Below are positions 51,014-60,120 of a DNA stretch of 64,000 nucleotides, in pieces. The notes under the pieces were generated by a model. It was not told the DNA's origin, made no database searches, and saw only the letters and a list, made by a program, of their open reading frames with translations. This stretch comes from Hyphomicrobiales bacterium (GTDB lineage Bacteria > Pseudomonadota > Alphaproteobacteria > Rhizobiales > Rhizobiaceae): the NCBI GenBank assembly GCA_900466945.1, contig UBNV01000021.1:248001-312000 (forward strand), read 5' to 3'. The translations under genes were made by a program, and so were the position numbers. Numbering within the stretch: the stretch's first letter is position 1; the number at the start of each line of letters is the position of its first letter.

Positions 51014-53839
51014 ATGGCCAAAGCAGACCTCGCCTTCGACGACCTCCTCGATATCGACGCGCTTCGTGCGTCCTGCAAGACGGTCGCGGCGGCCGGATGC
51101 GGCAATATGCTGGAGACCCGCTCGAAGCTATTGCCAATCCTGAAAAAGGCCTCGGCCGATGCCCGCGAACAGGCGCGCCTGAAGCTCTTTGAAGATGGCA
51201 GCGGCATGAACTGCGCCAACCGCATCTCCTGGATCCAGGATCAGCTGATCTCGGTGATCTTCGATTTCGCTCGCATCCATGTCTATCCGAAGGACACCGA
51301 CGGTCTCTCGGTCGCAGCCGTCGGCGGTTATGGTCGCGGCACGCTCGCGCCCGGCTCGGATATCGATCTACTCTTCCTGCTGCCGCCTAAGGCCGGACCC
51401 GCGATGCACAAGGCGGTCGAGTTCGTGCTCTACCTCCTCTGGGACGTCGGCTTCAAGGTTGGCCACGCCACCCGTACCGTCGAGGAATGCATCCGCCTGT
51501 CAAAGGCCGACATGACCATCCGCACGGCGATCCTCGAAACGCGCCATATCTGCGGTGACGAGGCACTGGTGACGGAACTCCAACAACGCTTCGACCAGGA
51601 AGTCACGACCGGCACCGCGCCTGAGTTCATCGCCGCCAAGCTCGCCGAACGTGACGAACGCCACCGCAAGGCCGGCGACAGCCGTTATCTGGTCGAGCCG
51701 AACGTCAAGGAAGGCAAGGGCGGGCTGCGCGATCTCCAGACCCTCTTCTGGATCGCCAAATACAACTACCACGTCCGTGACACCGATGACCTTGTACGCC
51801 TGGGCGTGCTCTCTCGCCATGAATGGCGACTCTTCCAGAAGGCCGACGATTTCCTCTGGGCGGTCCGCTGCCACATGCATTATCTGACCGGCAAGCCGGA
51901 AGAGCGGCTCTATTTCGATATCCAGCCGGAGATCGCTAAAAACCTGGACTACCAGGCGCGTCCGGGTCTCTCCGCTGTCGAACGTTTCATGAAGCATTAC
52001 TTCCTGGTGGCCAAGGACGTCGGTGACCTCACCCGCATCTTTGCGGCTGCCCTGGAAGACCAGCAGGCCAAAGCCGCCCCTGGCATCGGCGGCATGATCG
52101 GCCGTTTCGCCAATCGCCCGCGCAAGATCCCCGGTGCCAGCGAATTCATCGACGATCGCGGCCGTATTGCGCTCGCCGGTCCCGGTGTCTTCAAGAAGGA
52201 CCCGATGTCGATCATGCGCCTCTTCCATGTGGCGGATCTGAACGGGCTGGAATTCCACCCCGACGCCCTGAAGGCGGTCACCCGCTCGCTGTCGCTGGTC
52301 GACAATACCTTCCGCGAAAGCACGGAGGCGAACCGCCTCTTCCTGTCGATCCTCACCTCCCGCAAGGATCCGGGCTTCATCCTGCGCCGCATGAACGAGG
52401 CCGGCGTGCTCGGCCGCTTCATCCCGGAATTCGGCAAGATCGTCTCGATGATGCAGTTCAACATGTATCATCACTACACCGTCGACGAGCATCTCATCCG
52501 CACCGTCGAGGTTCTGTCGGAAATCGACAATGGCAAGGCGGAGGAAGTCCACCCGCTCGCCAACAAGATCATGCCGGAGATCGAGGATCGTCAGGCACTC
52601 TACGTCGCGATCCTCCTGCACGACATCGCCAAGGGCCGCCAGGAGGACCACTCCATCGCCGGCGCCAAGGTCGCCCGCAAGCTCTGCCCGCGTCTCGGCC
52701 TCTCGCCCAAGCAGACCGAAATGGTGGCCTGGCTCATCGACCAGCATCTCCTGATGTCCATGGTCGCCCAGACCCGCGATCTGCACGACCGAAAGACCAT
52801 CACCGACTTCGCCGAAAAGGTGCAGTCGCTCGATCGCCTCAAGATGCTGCTGGTGTTGACGGTCTGCGATATCCGCGCCGTCGGCCCGGGTGTCTGGAAC
52901 GGCTGGAAGGGACAGCTCCTGCGCACGCTCTACTACGAGACCGAACTGCTGCTGTCAGGCGGCTTTTCCCAGGTCTCCCGCAAGGAGCGCGCCAAGCATG
53001 CCGCCGAGCAGCTTACCAAGGCGCTCGAAGGCTGGAGCCAAAAGGACCAGCGCACCTATACCAAGCTGCATTACGAGCCCTATCTGCTCTCAGTTGATCT
53101 CGAAGACCAGGTGCGCCACGCCCATTTCATTCGCCAGACGGACAAATCGGGCCAGGCGCTCGCCACCATGGTGCGCACCCACCAGTTCCATGCGATTACC
53201 GAGATCACCGTGCTCTCGCCGGACCATCCGCGCCTGCTGTCGATCATCGCCGGCGCCTGTGCAGCTGCCGGCGCCAACATCGCCGACGCGCAGATCTTCA
53301 CGACCTCGGATGGCCGCGCGCTCGATACGATCCTGATCAACCGTGAATTCCCGATTGACGAGGACGAGACGCGCCGTGCTGCCACGATCGGCAAGATGAT
53401 CGAGGACGTGCTCTCGGGCCGTAAGCGCCTGCCAGAGGTCATCGCCACGCGCACGAAGGGCAAGAAGAAGAACAAGACCTTCCCGGTCCAGCCGGATGTG
53501 CGCATCTCCAACGCGCTCTCCAACAAGTTTACGGTCATCGAGGTCGAATGCCTCGACCGCATCGGCCTTCTGGCCGAAATCACGGCTGTCCTGTCGGACC
53601 TCTCGCTCGACATCCACTCGGCTCGTATCACCACCTTCGGCGAAAAGGTCATCGACACCTTCTACGTTACCGATCTCGTCGGCCAGAAGGTCACCAACGA
53701 GAACCGCCAGGCGAATATAGCAAATCGCCTGAAGCCCGTGATGACCGAGCAGCCGGATGAGCTGAAGGACAATATGCCCTCGGGCATCATCGCCCAGCCA
53801 CACCGCGCAGCACCAGCGCCGAAAAAGGCACGGGCCTGA
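51014..53839 (+). CDS. glnD: PII uridylyltransferase/uridylyl-removing enzyme
   Basis: Primary glutamine sensor: uridylylates PII proteins when glutamine is low and removes UMP when it is high. In 941 residues the nucleotidyltransferase motif GGYGRG...GSDIDLL lies at about 104-120, a central HD domain carries LLHDIAKG near 535, and two ACT domains close the chain (about 725 and 840). All catalytic residues look intact. It overlaps no gene; murJ begins three bases after its stop, so the two are coupled. Confidence 0.97.
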   Translation: MAKADLAFDDLLDIDALRASCKTVAAAGCGNMLETRSKLLPILKKASADAREQARLKLFEDGSGMNCANRISWIQDQLISVIFDFARIHVYPKDTDGLSVAAVGGYGRGTLAPGSDIDLLFLLPPKAGPAMHKAVEFVLYLLWDVGFKVGHATRTVEECIRLSKADMTIRTAILETRHICGDEALVTELQQRFDQEVTTGTAPEFIAAKLAERDERHRKAGDSRYLVEPNVKEGKGGLRDLQTLFWIAKYNYHVRDTDDLVRLGVLSRHEWRLFQKADDFLWAVRCHMHYLTGKPEERLYFDIQPEIAKNLDYQARPGLSAVERFMKHYFLVAKDVGDLTRIFAAALEDQQAKAAPGIGGMIGRFANRPRKIPGASEFIDDRGRIALAGPGVFKKDPMSIMRLFHVADLNGLEFHPDALKAVTRSLSLVDNTFRESTEANRLFLSILTSRKDPGFILRRMNEAGVLGRFIPEFGKIVSMMQFNMYHHYTVDEHLIRTVEVLSEIDNGKAEEVHPLANKIMPEIEDRQALYVAILLHDIAKGRQEDHSIAGAKVARKLCPRLGLSPKQTEMVAWLIDQHLLMSMVAQTRDLHDRKTITDFAEKVQSLDRLKMLLVLTVCDIRAVGPGVWNGWKGQLLRTLYYETELLLSGGFSQVSRKERAKHAAEQLTKALEGWSQKDQRTYTKLHYEPYLLSVDLEDQVRHAHFIRQTDKSGQALATMVRTHQFHAITEITVLSPDHPRLLSIIAGACAAAGANIADAQIFTTSDGRALDTILINREFPIDEDETRRAATIGKMIEDVLSGRKRLPEVIATRTKGKKKNKTFPVQPDVRISNALSNKFTVIEVECLDRIGLLAEITAVLSDLSLDIHSARITTFGEKVIDTFYVTDLVGQKVTNENRQANIANRLKPVMTEQPDELKDNMPSGIIAQPHRAAPAPKKARA

Positions 53840-53842
53840 GGA

Positions 53843-55453
53843 ATGAGCCTCGTCAAGAAATTCATGACGGTCGGTGGGGCGACGCTCGGCAGCCGCATCT
53901 TCGGCTTCGCGCGCGAAACCCTGATGGCCGCAGCGCTGGGCACCGGCCCGGTCGCAGACGTCTTCTACGCCGCCTTCCGATTTCCCAACCTCTTCCGGCG
54001 TCTCTTCGCCGAAGGCGCCTTCAACGCTGCCTTCGTGCCGCTTTTCGCCAAGGAGATCGAAGCGAACGGCATCGATGGCGCCAAGCGCTTTTCCGAGGAA
54101 GTCTTCGGCGTCCTCTTTTCGGTCCTGCTGATCCTCACCATTGGCATGCAGCTTTCGATGCCGCTGCTCGTCCAGTGGATCATCGCGCCCGGCTTTGCCG
54201 ACGACCAGGAGAAGTTCGACCTGACGGTTCGCCTTGCGATCGTCATGTTTCCCTATCTGATGTGTATGTCGCTGACGGCCATGCTGAGCGGCATGCTGAA
54301 TTCGCTGCACCACTTCTTTGCAGCGGCGATTGCGCCCGTCTTCCTTAATATCTTGATGATCGGCGCACTCGGCTGGGCGCTCTGGACGGGTGCCGATCCG
54401 GCAGCCACCGCCTGGGCGCTGTCCTGGTCGGTGCTCGGGGCAGGCCTCCTGCAGATGGCCGTCGTCTATCTCGGCGTCCGCCATGCCGGCATCCGCATCG
54501 GCTTCAAGCGCCCGCGGATCACCCCCAATGTGAAGCGCCTCCTGGTGCTGGCCGTCCCCGCCGCGATCACCGGCGGCATCACCCAGATCAACCAGCTGAT
54601 CGGCCAGGCCATCGCTTCCACCAAGGAGGGCGCGATCTCCGCCCTGCAATATGCCGACCGTATCTATCAGCTGCCGCTTGGCGTCGTCGGTGTCGCGGTT
54701 GCTGTCGTGCTGTTGCCGGAACTCGCGCGTGCGCTCAAGGGCGGACACATGAAGGAGGCGGAAACCCTCCAGAACCGCTCGATCGAATTCGTTCTCTTCC
54801 TGACGCTCCCGGCCGCTGCCGCCATCTGGGTCCTCTCCGACGAGATTATCCGGGTTCTCTACGAGCGCGGCGCATTTTCTGAACAGAACACCGCCGTCGT
54901 CGCCTCGATCCTGGCCATCTACGGCATCGGCTTGCCTGGTTTCGTGCTGATCAAGGCTTTGCAGCCGGGATACTATGCCCGCGAAGACACCAAGACCCCG
55001 ATGCGCTTCACCATGGTCTCGGTCGCACTCAACACCGGCCTTGCGCTCACGCTTTTCCCGATCTTCGAGGAGAGCGGTATCGCGATCGCAGAAGCCGCCG
55101 CCGGCTGGACCAATACCATCTTGCTATTCTCGGTCCTGCTCTGGCGCGGCCATCTCGTCTTCGAGTGGTCGCTGGTCACGCGGACCGTGCGACTGATGTT
55201 TGCCTCAGGCGTGATGGCGGGCCTTCTCGTCTACCTGTCCGATCGCTGGTCGTCCTGGTTGACGCCGGCAAGCCCGCTTTTCGATCAGGTTCTGGCTCTG
55301 GGTGCACTCGTGGTCGTCGCCATGCCCGTCTACTTCGGCATCGCCTTCCTCATCGGTGGTGCCGATATCGGCATGATCCGCCGCAGCCTCAAGCGCAGGA
55401 AGAAGACAACCTACGAGGCCGAAACGACCCCGTCCGATATGGATCAGCAGTAA
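53843..55453 (+). CDS. murJ: Lipid II flippase MurJ
   Basis: Moves lipid-linked peptidoglycan precursor across the inner membrane. The 536-residue sequence has about 14 hydrophobic helices of the MOP exporter type and the MurJ N terminus GSRIFGFARETLMA with the conserved Arg and F-R-F-P-N-L-F-R-R-L-F-A-E-G-A-F motif. GAGGA immediately precedes the ATG within the glnD tail. It converges on the M15 gene with a 10-bp overlap. Confidence 0.97.
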   Translation: MSLVKKFMTVGGATLGSRIFGFARETLMAAALGTGPVADVFYAAFRFPNLFRRLFAEGAFNAAFVPLFAKEIEANGIDGAKRFSEEVFGVLFSVLLILTIGMQLSMPLLVQWIIAPGFADDQEKFDLTVRLAIVMFPYLMCMSLTAMLSGMLNSLHHFFAAAIAPVFLNILMIGALGWALWTGADPAATAWALSWSVLGAGLLQMAVVYLGVRHAGIRIGFKRPRITPNVKRLLVLAVPAAITGGITQINQLIGQAIASTKEGAISALQYADRIYQLPLGVVGVAVAVVLLPELARALKGGHMKEAETLQNRSIEFVLFLTLPAAAAIWVLSDEIIRVLYERGAFSEQNTAVVASILAIYGIGLPGFVLIKALQPGYYAREDTKTPMRFTMVSVALNTGLALTLFPIFEESGIAIAEAAAGWTNTILLFSVLLWRGHLVFEWSLVTRTVRLMFASGVMAGLLVYLSDRWSSWLTPASPLFDQVLALGALVVVAMPVYFGIAFLIGGADIGMIRRSLKRRKKTTYEAETTPSDMDQQ

Positions 55454-55863
55454 GTCCAGGTCCGCTTCGGTCCGATATCGACATGCACGATGCCGTTGCA
55501 ATAGCGGCCGATGCCGCCGATGCCGGGAGCTGTGCGGGCCGCCGCCACGATCTTCTTCTCGGACACGCCGGGCACCCGGATATCGGCTGCGAAACAGTGG
55601 CTGTGCTGGGAACGGCCCGAACGCGGGCGATGGCCGGAGGTCACGACCGGCCTTTTGCCGGTCTTCTTGGCGATATGGGCGAGAATGCCCTTCAGTTCGT
55701 CGGGAAAACAGTTGGCTTTGACGCTGACACGCTGCAACGTGTAGGCAACCGCCGTGTCATGCTTCATGAAAAAATGGCGCTTCTTCTTCTCGACGGCCTC
55801 CGCAGGGGAGAGGAGGCCGAACGAAAGAACGCAGCCGAGCGCGACGCGAAACAATGTGCGCAT
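55444..55863 (-). CDS. Peptidase M15-like (YcbK/D-Ala-D-Ala carboxypeptidase) secreted protein
   Basis: A 139-residue secreted protein. Residues 1-23 are a signal peptide ending AEA. The mature part has the zinc motif of M15 family peptidases, S-G-H-R then H-S-H-C-F-A-A-D-I, and H-V-D-I near the C terminus. The usual S-x-H-x-x-G-x-A-x-D has Cys-Phe where Gly is expected, so activity needs testing. It converges on murJ with overlapping stops, and its upstream region is AT-rich. Confidence 0.85.
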   Translation of the reverse strand: MRTLFRVALGCVLSFGLLSPAEAVEKKKRHFFMKHDTAVAYTLQRVSVKANCFPDELKGILAHIAKKTGKRPVVTSGHRPRSGRSQHSHCFAADIRVPGVSEKKIVAAARTAPGIGGIGRYCNGIVHVDIGPKRTWTYC

Positions 55864-56114
55864 GAGTGACCTTCTGGAATGAGATTGTTGTTTTCAGCGA
55901 TCCAGATCGCTTGTGGCGGTTTTTTATTCCTGCAAATGTGTCAAATTTGGTGCGCTTTACTCGGAATGGCGATTGCGCCTGTTTTTTGGGCGCTTGGAAT
56001 GCTGGTTATTAGCGTGCAAAACCATTCCTTAAACCCCTCAAATATGGGAGAAAATTTTTCTCTGAGTGACATTGTCGGCCTGCGAGTCACAATCCGAATC
56101 GAAGGACCCTTCCG
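55864..56114. other. AT-rich intergenic region
   Basis: This 251-bp gap between the divergent M15 and VOC genes has runs of T and A unlike its surroundings. A weak 79-residue frame on the plus strand (55879-56118) has no ribosome-binding site and unlikely composition. It holds promoters for both genes or an unrecognised small RNA; nothing firmer is visible. Confidence 0.4.
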
Positions 56115-56525
56115 ATGACCATGAACAGGCTCTTTCTCGTCAGTTTGGTGGTCGATAGCTACGACCGCGCAAAGAGTTTCTATTGCGAAGGTCTCGGCTT
56201 CGATTGCGTGGAGGACACGGCTATGCCGGACGGCAAGCGCTGGCTGGTTGTCCGCCCGACCGGCGGGAATGGGGCGGCCCTGCTGCTGGCCGAAGCGACG
56301 GATGATGCCCAGCGCGCCGCGATCGGCAACCAGACCGGCGGTCGCGTCGGCTTCTTCCTGGAGACCGATGATTTCGCCCGCGACCACCGCCGTTTCACGG
56401 AAGCCGGTATTATCTTCCAGGAAGAGGCGCGTCATGAGCCCTATGGCACAGTTGCCGTATTTGCCGATCTCTATGGAAATCTCTGGGATCTGATCGAGCG
56501 GGCGAAGCCTCAGACGCAAAAGTGA
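56115..56525 (+). CDS. VOC family protein (glyoxalase superfamily)
   Basis: A 136-residue VOC protein of the PhnB/bleomycin-resistance-like type: a SLVVDSYDRAKSFY start, central GGRVGFFLETDDF and the final strand PYGTVAVFADLYGNLWDLIE, with the last Glu a likely metal ligand. The substrate cannot be named. The ATG has GGACC upstream. It is 88 bp ahead of trpS on the same strand. Confidence 0.86.
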   Translation: MTMNRLFLVSLVVDSYDRAKSFYCEGLGFDCVEDTAMPDGKRWLVVRPTGGNGAALLLAEATDDAQRAAIGNQTGGRVGFFLETDDFARDHRRFTEAGIIFQEEARHEPYGTVAVFADLYGNLWDLIERAKPQTQK

Positions 56526-56613
56526 GCGCTTGATTGCGCCCCGCCCGCCGTGCATAAGCCCTGACCGACACGATCAGAAGATCGGGCCCTCCACCAGCCT
56601 GTTGAGGATTAGA

Positions 56614-57678
56614 ATGACTGAGTTCAAGCCGCTGGTATTCTCCGGCGTTCAGCCCACCGGCAACCTCCATCTCGGCAACTATCTCGGTGCGATCAGAAAG
56701 TTCGTCGCGCTGCAGGAAAACAACGACTGCATCTACTGTGTCGTCGACATGCACGCCCTGACGGCCCAACTGGTCCATGAGGACATGCCGACCCAGATTC
56801 GCTCGATCACCGCCGCCTTCCTAGCCGCTGGCATCGACCCGAAGAAGCACATCGTGTTCAACCAGTCCCAGGTGCCGCAGCATGCGGAGCTCGCCTGGAT
56901 CTTCAATTGCGTCGCCCGCATCGGCTGGATGAACCGCATGACGCAGTTCAAGGACAAGGCCGGCAAGGACCGTGAGCAGGCTTCGCTCGGTCTCTACGCC
57001 TATCCAAGCCTGATGGCCGCCGACATTCTCGTCTACCGCGCCACCCATGTGCCCGTCGGCGACGACCAGAAGCAGCATCTGGAGCTTGCCCGCGACATTG
57101 CCATGAAGTTCAACCTGGACTTCCACGACAAGATCGTGCCGACCGGCCTCGGCATCGACATCAAGGTCGGCGAAGAGCCGGTGCATGCCTATTTCCCGAT
57201 GGTCGAGCCCCTGATCGATGGCCCCGCGCCGCGCGTCATGAGCCTCAAGGACGGCACCAAGAAGATGTCGAAGTCAGATCCGTCCGATCTGTCGCGCATC
57301 AACCTGATGGACGACCAGGAGGCAATCTCCAAGAAGATCCGCAAGGCCAAGACCGATCCCGACGCATTGCCGAGCGAGACGGAAGGCCTGAAGGGCAGGC
57401 CGGAAGCCGACAATCTCGTCGGCATCTTCGCAGCCCTTGCCGACAAGTCGAAGGCCGATGTGCTTTCCGAGTTTGGCGGCCAGCAGTTCTCGGTCTTCAA
57501 ACCGGCGCTGATCGATCTTGCCGTCGAGGTTCTGGCACCGATCAATGCCGAGATGCGCCGCCTCATGGAAGACCCCGGTCATATCGATGCGGTGCTGCGA
57601 GACGGCGGCGAGCGTGCCCGCAACCGCGCGGAAAAGACCATGAACGAAGTCCGCGACATCATCGGTTTCGTACGATAA
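56614..57678 (+). CDS. trpS: Tryptophanyl-tRNA synthetase
   Basis: Class I aminoacyl-tRNA synthetase that charges tRNA-Trp. The HIGH-type motif GNLHLGNY is at 16-23 and the KMSKS loop at about 216-220; a Q-x-Q-H-L segment near the catalytic fold is also present. ATG at 56614 has GAGGA upstream; the frame is open to 56530 without support. 354 residues is normal. Confidence 0.97.
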   Translation: MTEFKPLVFSGVQPTGNLHLGNYLGAIRKFVALQENNDCIYCVVDMHALTAQLVHEDMPTQIRSITAAFLAAGIDPKKHIVFNQSQVPQHAELAWIFNCVARIGWMNRMTQFKDKAGKDREQASLGLYAYPSLMAADILVYRATHVPVGDDQKQHLELARDIAMKFNLDFHDKIVPTGLGIDIKVGEEPVHAYFPMVEPLIDGPAPRVMSLKDGTKKMSKSDPSDLSRINLMDDQEAISKKIRKAKTDPDALPSETEGLKGRPEADNLVGIFAALADKSKADVLSEFGGQQFSVFKPALIDLAVEVLAPINAEMRRLMEDPGHIDAVLRDGGERARNRAEKTMNEVRDIIGFVR

Positions 57679-57751
57679 GGTCGCGGGCGCTGGCGGGTTC
57701 GCCCGGAGCCCGCCCGCGCCAAATCTCATCTGTCCGGCGGCGGGGTTCTCA

Positions 57752-58243
57752 ATGGTTTCAACGCGTCTGTCACGTCTTGAAGGTCACCGTCGCAAATTCA
57801 TGGCGGTCATCGACAATACCCCGGAATGCTCGCGCGCGGTCCATTATGCCGGTCGCCGCGCGAAGAATTCCAATGGCGGACTGGTACTGATCTACGTGAT
57901 CCCCGACGGCGATTTCCAGCAATGGCTGGGTGTTGAGGAGATCATGCGGGCGGAAGCTCGGGAAGAGGCCGATGCCATCATGGCAAAGGCAGCCCAGACG
58001 GTGCGAGACACAATCGGCATCGAGCCCGAACTGGTCATCCGCGAGGGAAGCGCCTATCCCGAGATCAACGGCCTGATCGAGGAAGACCGCGACATCGCGA
58101 TCCTGGTTCTGGCCGCGGGCTCGACCAAGGAAGGTCCTGGTCCGCTGGTTTCGATGATCGCCGGCCGCGGTGCTGCCTTCCCGATCCCGGTCACGGTCCT
58201 GCCGGATTCGCTAACGGATGAGGAAATCGACGCGCTCTGCTGA
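57752..58243 (+). CDS. Universal stress protein (UspA family)
   Basis: A 163-residue single-domain Usp protein with the Rossmann-like fold: VIDNTPECSRAVHYA at the start, and the ATP-binding loop approximated by VLAAGSTKEGPGPLVSMIAG near 125-145. The usual G-2x-G-9x-G-S/T motif is not fully clear, so ATP binding is uncertain. It lies between trpS and nfu with its own start signal (GGCGGGG). The stress that induces it is unknown. Confidence 0.88.
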   Translation: MVSTRLSRLEGHRRKFMAVIDNTPECSRAVHYAGRRAKNSNGGLVLIYVIPDGDFQQWLGVEEIMRAEAREEADAIMAKAAQTVRDTIGIEPELVIREGSAYPEINGLIEEDRDIAILVLAAGSTKEGPGPLVSMIAGRGAAFPIPVTVLPDSLTDEEIDALC

Positions 58244-58266
58244 TGTCGACTTCCTGATGATCATGT

Positions 58267-58295
58267 CTTGAAGATGCGGCCCACAAGGTCTATTT
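58267..58295 (+). promoter_or_regulatory. nfu promoter
   Basis: CTTGAA, 17 bases, CTATTT: ten of twelve positions match the rhizobial consensus. The start would be near 58302, about 43 bases ahead of the nfu ATG. An Irr-like box overlaps its -10. Confidence 0.6.
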
Positions 58296-58310
58296 TGGAA
58301 GTATTCTAAT
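58294..58310 (+). promoter_or_regulatory. Irr (ICE)-like operator over the nfu promoter
   Basis: TTTGGAA-GTA-TTCTAAT is a near-perfect dyad that matches the Irr/ICE half-sites TTTAGAA and TTCTAAA at 12 of 14 positions. It covers the end of the -10 and the predicted start, a position expected to block transcription when Irr is active in low iron. Confidence 0.6.
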
Positions 58311-58344
58311 CTTTAGCGGTGCCATCACCGCCCCGGAGACCACC

Positions 58345-58908
58345 ATGTTCATCCAGACCGAAGCCACGCCGAACCCGGCGACCCTGAAATTCCTGCCGGG
58401 CAAGGTTGTCATGCAGACCGGCACGGCGGAATTCCGCGACGCCGACAGTGCGGCGGCTTCGCCGCTCGCCTCGCGCATCTTCACGATCCCGGGCGTCACG
58501 GGCGTCTTCTTCGGCTATGATTTCGTCACCGTCTCGAAGGACGGCCCCGAATGGCAGCATCTGAAGCCGGCCATCCTCGGCACGATCATGGAGCATTTCA
58601 TGAGCGGCGCCCCGGTCATGGGCACAGCCTCGACCTCCGCCCAGACCGATAGCGAAGAGGAATTCTTTGAGGCTGGCGACGAGACGATTGTTGCGACGAT
58701 CAAGGAACTGCTCGAAACGCGTGTGCGCCCGGCCGTTGCCCAGGACGGCGGCGACATCACCTTCCGCGGTTTCAAAGATGGCAAGGTCTTCCTCAACATG
58801 AAGGGCTCCTGCGCCGGTTGCCCGTCCTCGACGGCGACCCTGAAGCACGGCGTGCAGAACCTGCTGCGCCACTTCGTGCCCGAAGTGCAGGAAGTCGAAG
58901 CGGTCTGA
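58345..58908 (+). CDS. nfu: NifU-family Fe-S scaffold protein (Nfu/NfuA-like)
   Basis: Carries and delivers [4Fe-4S] clusters. In 187 residues an Nfu_N domain (1-90, MFIQTEATPNPATLKFLPG) precedes the NifU-like C-terminal domain with the cluster-binding pair C156-A-G-C159 in SCAGCPSS. This architecture is found in Alphaproteobacteria and mitochondria. GGAG lies before the ATG. The promoter and the operator-like dyad suggest iron control by Irr. It precedes tsaB by 21 bp. Confidence 0.94.
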   Translation: MFIQTEATPNPATLKFLPGKVVMQTGTAEFRDADSAAASPLASRIFTIPGVTGVFFGYDFVTVSKDGPEWQHLKPAILGTIMEHFMSGAPVMGTASTSAQTDSEEEFFEAGDETIVATIKELLETRVRPAVAQDGGDITFRGFKDGKVFLNMKGSCAGCPSSTATLKHGVQNLLRHFVPEVQEVEAV

Positions 58909-58929
58909 TCGGACCGGACTGGAGACGAG

Positions 58930-59577
58930 ATGATCGTTCTTGCGATCGACACGGCGGGTGTGGACTGCGCAGCCGCCGTTTTTGATTCAACGGCGGGCGA
59001 GCTGCTCGGCAGCGTCAGCGAAACCATTGGTCGCGGTCACGCAGAGCGACTGATGGCGATGATCGACGGGGCTCTGGACGAGGCCAAACTCACGCTCACT
59101 GATATCGATCGAATTGGCGTCACTGTTGGTCCGGGCTCATTTACAGGCATTCGCGTAGGTGTGGCCGCCGCCCGAGGCCTCTCCTTGGCCCTCGACAGGG
59201 AATGTGTCGGCATATCGACGCTTGCCGTACTGGCCGAGGCGGCGGGCAGTGCCGTCAGGCCGGTTCTTGCAGCGATCAATGCCCATCGTGACGAGGTCTA
59301 TGCGCAAAGTTTCGAAAACGGCGAGCCGCGGGGAGAGCCACAGCTGCTGCAACTCGACGATTATCTCGCCCGCGCGGCCGTGCCCGGCATCGTGCTGATC
59401 GGTTCGGCATCGGCCCTGGTCGAAGACCGGGAGGCGCAAACCAGCCCCGATCACTTCCCCATCGACATCGTCGCGCGTCTCTCCGCATCGGCGAAAGCTC
59501 AGGGCAAGCCGAAGCCGCTCTATCTGCGCGGACCGGATGCGAAACCGCAGACCGGGTTTGCCGTACCGAGAGCCTGA
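58930..59577 (+). CDS. tsaB: tRNA threonylcarbamoyladenosine synthesis protein TsaB
   Basis: Partner of TsaD in making the t6A37 modification of ANN-decoding tRNAs. The 215-residue ASKHA-fold protein has the IAIDTAG start and the V-G-P-G-S-F-T-G-I-R-V-G signature near 62-73. It lacks the metal-binding site of TsaD, as expected. rimI begins one base after its stop, so the genes are coupled. Confidence 0.95.
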   Translation: MIVLAIDTAGVDCAAAVFDSTAGELLGSVSETIGRGHAERLMAMIDGALDEAKLTLTDIDRIGVTVGPGSFTGIRVGVAAARGLSLALDRECVGISTLAVLAEAAGSAVRPVLAAINAHRDEVYAQSFENGEPRGEPQLLQLDDYLARAAVPGIVLIGSASALVEDREAQTSPDHFPIDIVARLSASAKAQGKPKPLYLRGPDAKPQTGFAVPRA

Positions 59578-59578
59578 C

Positions 59579-60076
59579 ATGCGCGACAGCCTGTTCTACC
59601 GCCAGCCCGAATTCGAAATCGTCCCCATGACATCCGAGCACTGTCGCGCGGTGGCGGATCTGCATGCCCAGCGCTTCCCGCGCGCCTGGGGCGACGGCGA
59701 GTTCGTCAGCCTTCTGCTCCAGCCCAACACTTTCGGCTTCGCCGCCTGGCAGACCAACACCCTGATCTTCAAGGCCCCGCTGTCGGGCTTCGTATTGGCG
59801 CGCGAGGTGGCCGGCGAGGCCGAGATCCTGACGATCGCCGTCAGCGACAAGGTCGCCCGTTTTGGTCTCGGCTGGCGGCTCATGCAGGCAGCCCTTCGCG
59901 AGGCAAAGGCGAGGGGCGGTGAGTCCATGTTTCTCGAGGTCGATGACGGCAATCAGGCGGCCCTCGGCCTGTACCACAAGCTCGGCTTCGAGAAGGCCGG
60001 CGAACGCCCGGCATACTATGCCGACGAAAACGGTCGCAGGTCCTCCGCGCTTGTCATGCGCCGTGATCTTCGCTAA
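59579..60076 (+). CDS. rimI: Ribosomal protein S18-alanine N-acetyltransferase
   Basis: GNAT enzyme that acetylates the N terminus of S18 in well-studied bacteria. A 165-residue chain begins MRDSLF at 59579, overlapping the tsaB region; the acetyl-CoA loop A-R-F-G-L-G-W-R-L-M lies near 95-104, followed by the L-E-V-D-D-G-N-Q-A-A-L-G-L-Y strand that marks RimI. It is coupled to tsaB, the common tsaB-rimI pair. The frame is open from 59537 but the internal ATG abuts the tsaB stop. Confidence 0.92.
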   Translation: MRDSLFYRQPEFEIVPMTSEHCRAVADLHAQRFPRAWGDGEFVSLLLQPNTFGFAAWQTNTLIFKAPLSGFVLAREVAGEAEILTIAVSDKVARFGLGWRLMQAALREAKARGGESMFLEVDDGNQAALGLYHKLGFEKAGERPAYYADENGRRSSALVMRRDLR

Positions 60077-60120
60077 CCGGTCGGTTGGACGAACCGACCA
60101 TCTGCGGATATGCTGACACA

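Noticed and set aside
55879..56118. 79-codon hydrophobic frame between the M15 and VOC genes
   Set aside because: There is no ribosome-binding site, it lies in AT-rich non-coding-like sequence, and it overlaps the VOC start; no family pattern is seen.
57683..57713. GC-rich inverted repeats after trpS as an intrinsic terminator
   Set aside because: The stem is plausible but no T-run follows, so it was not called.
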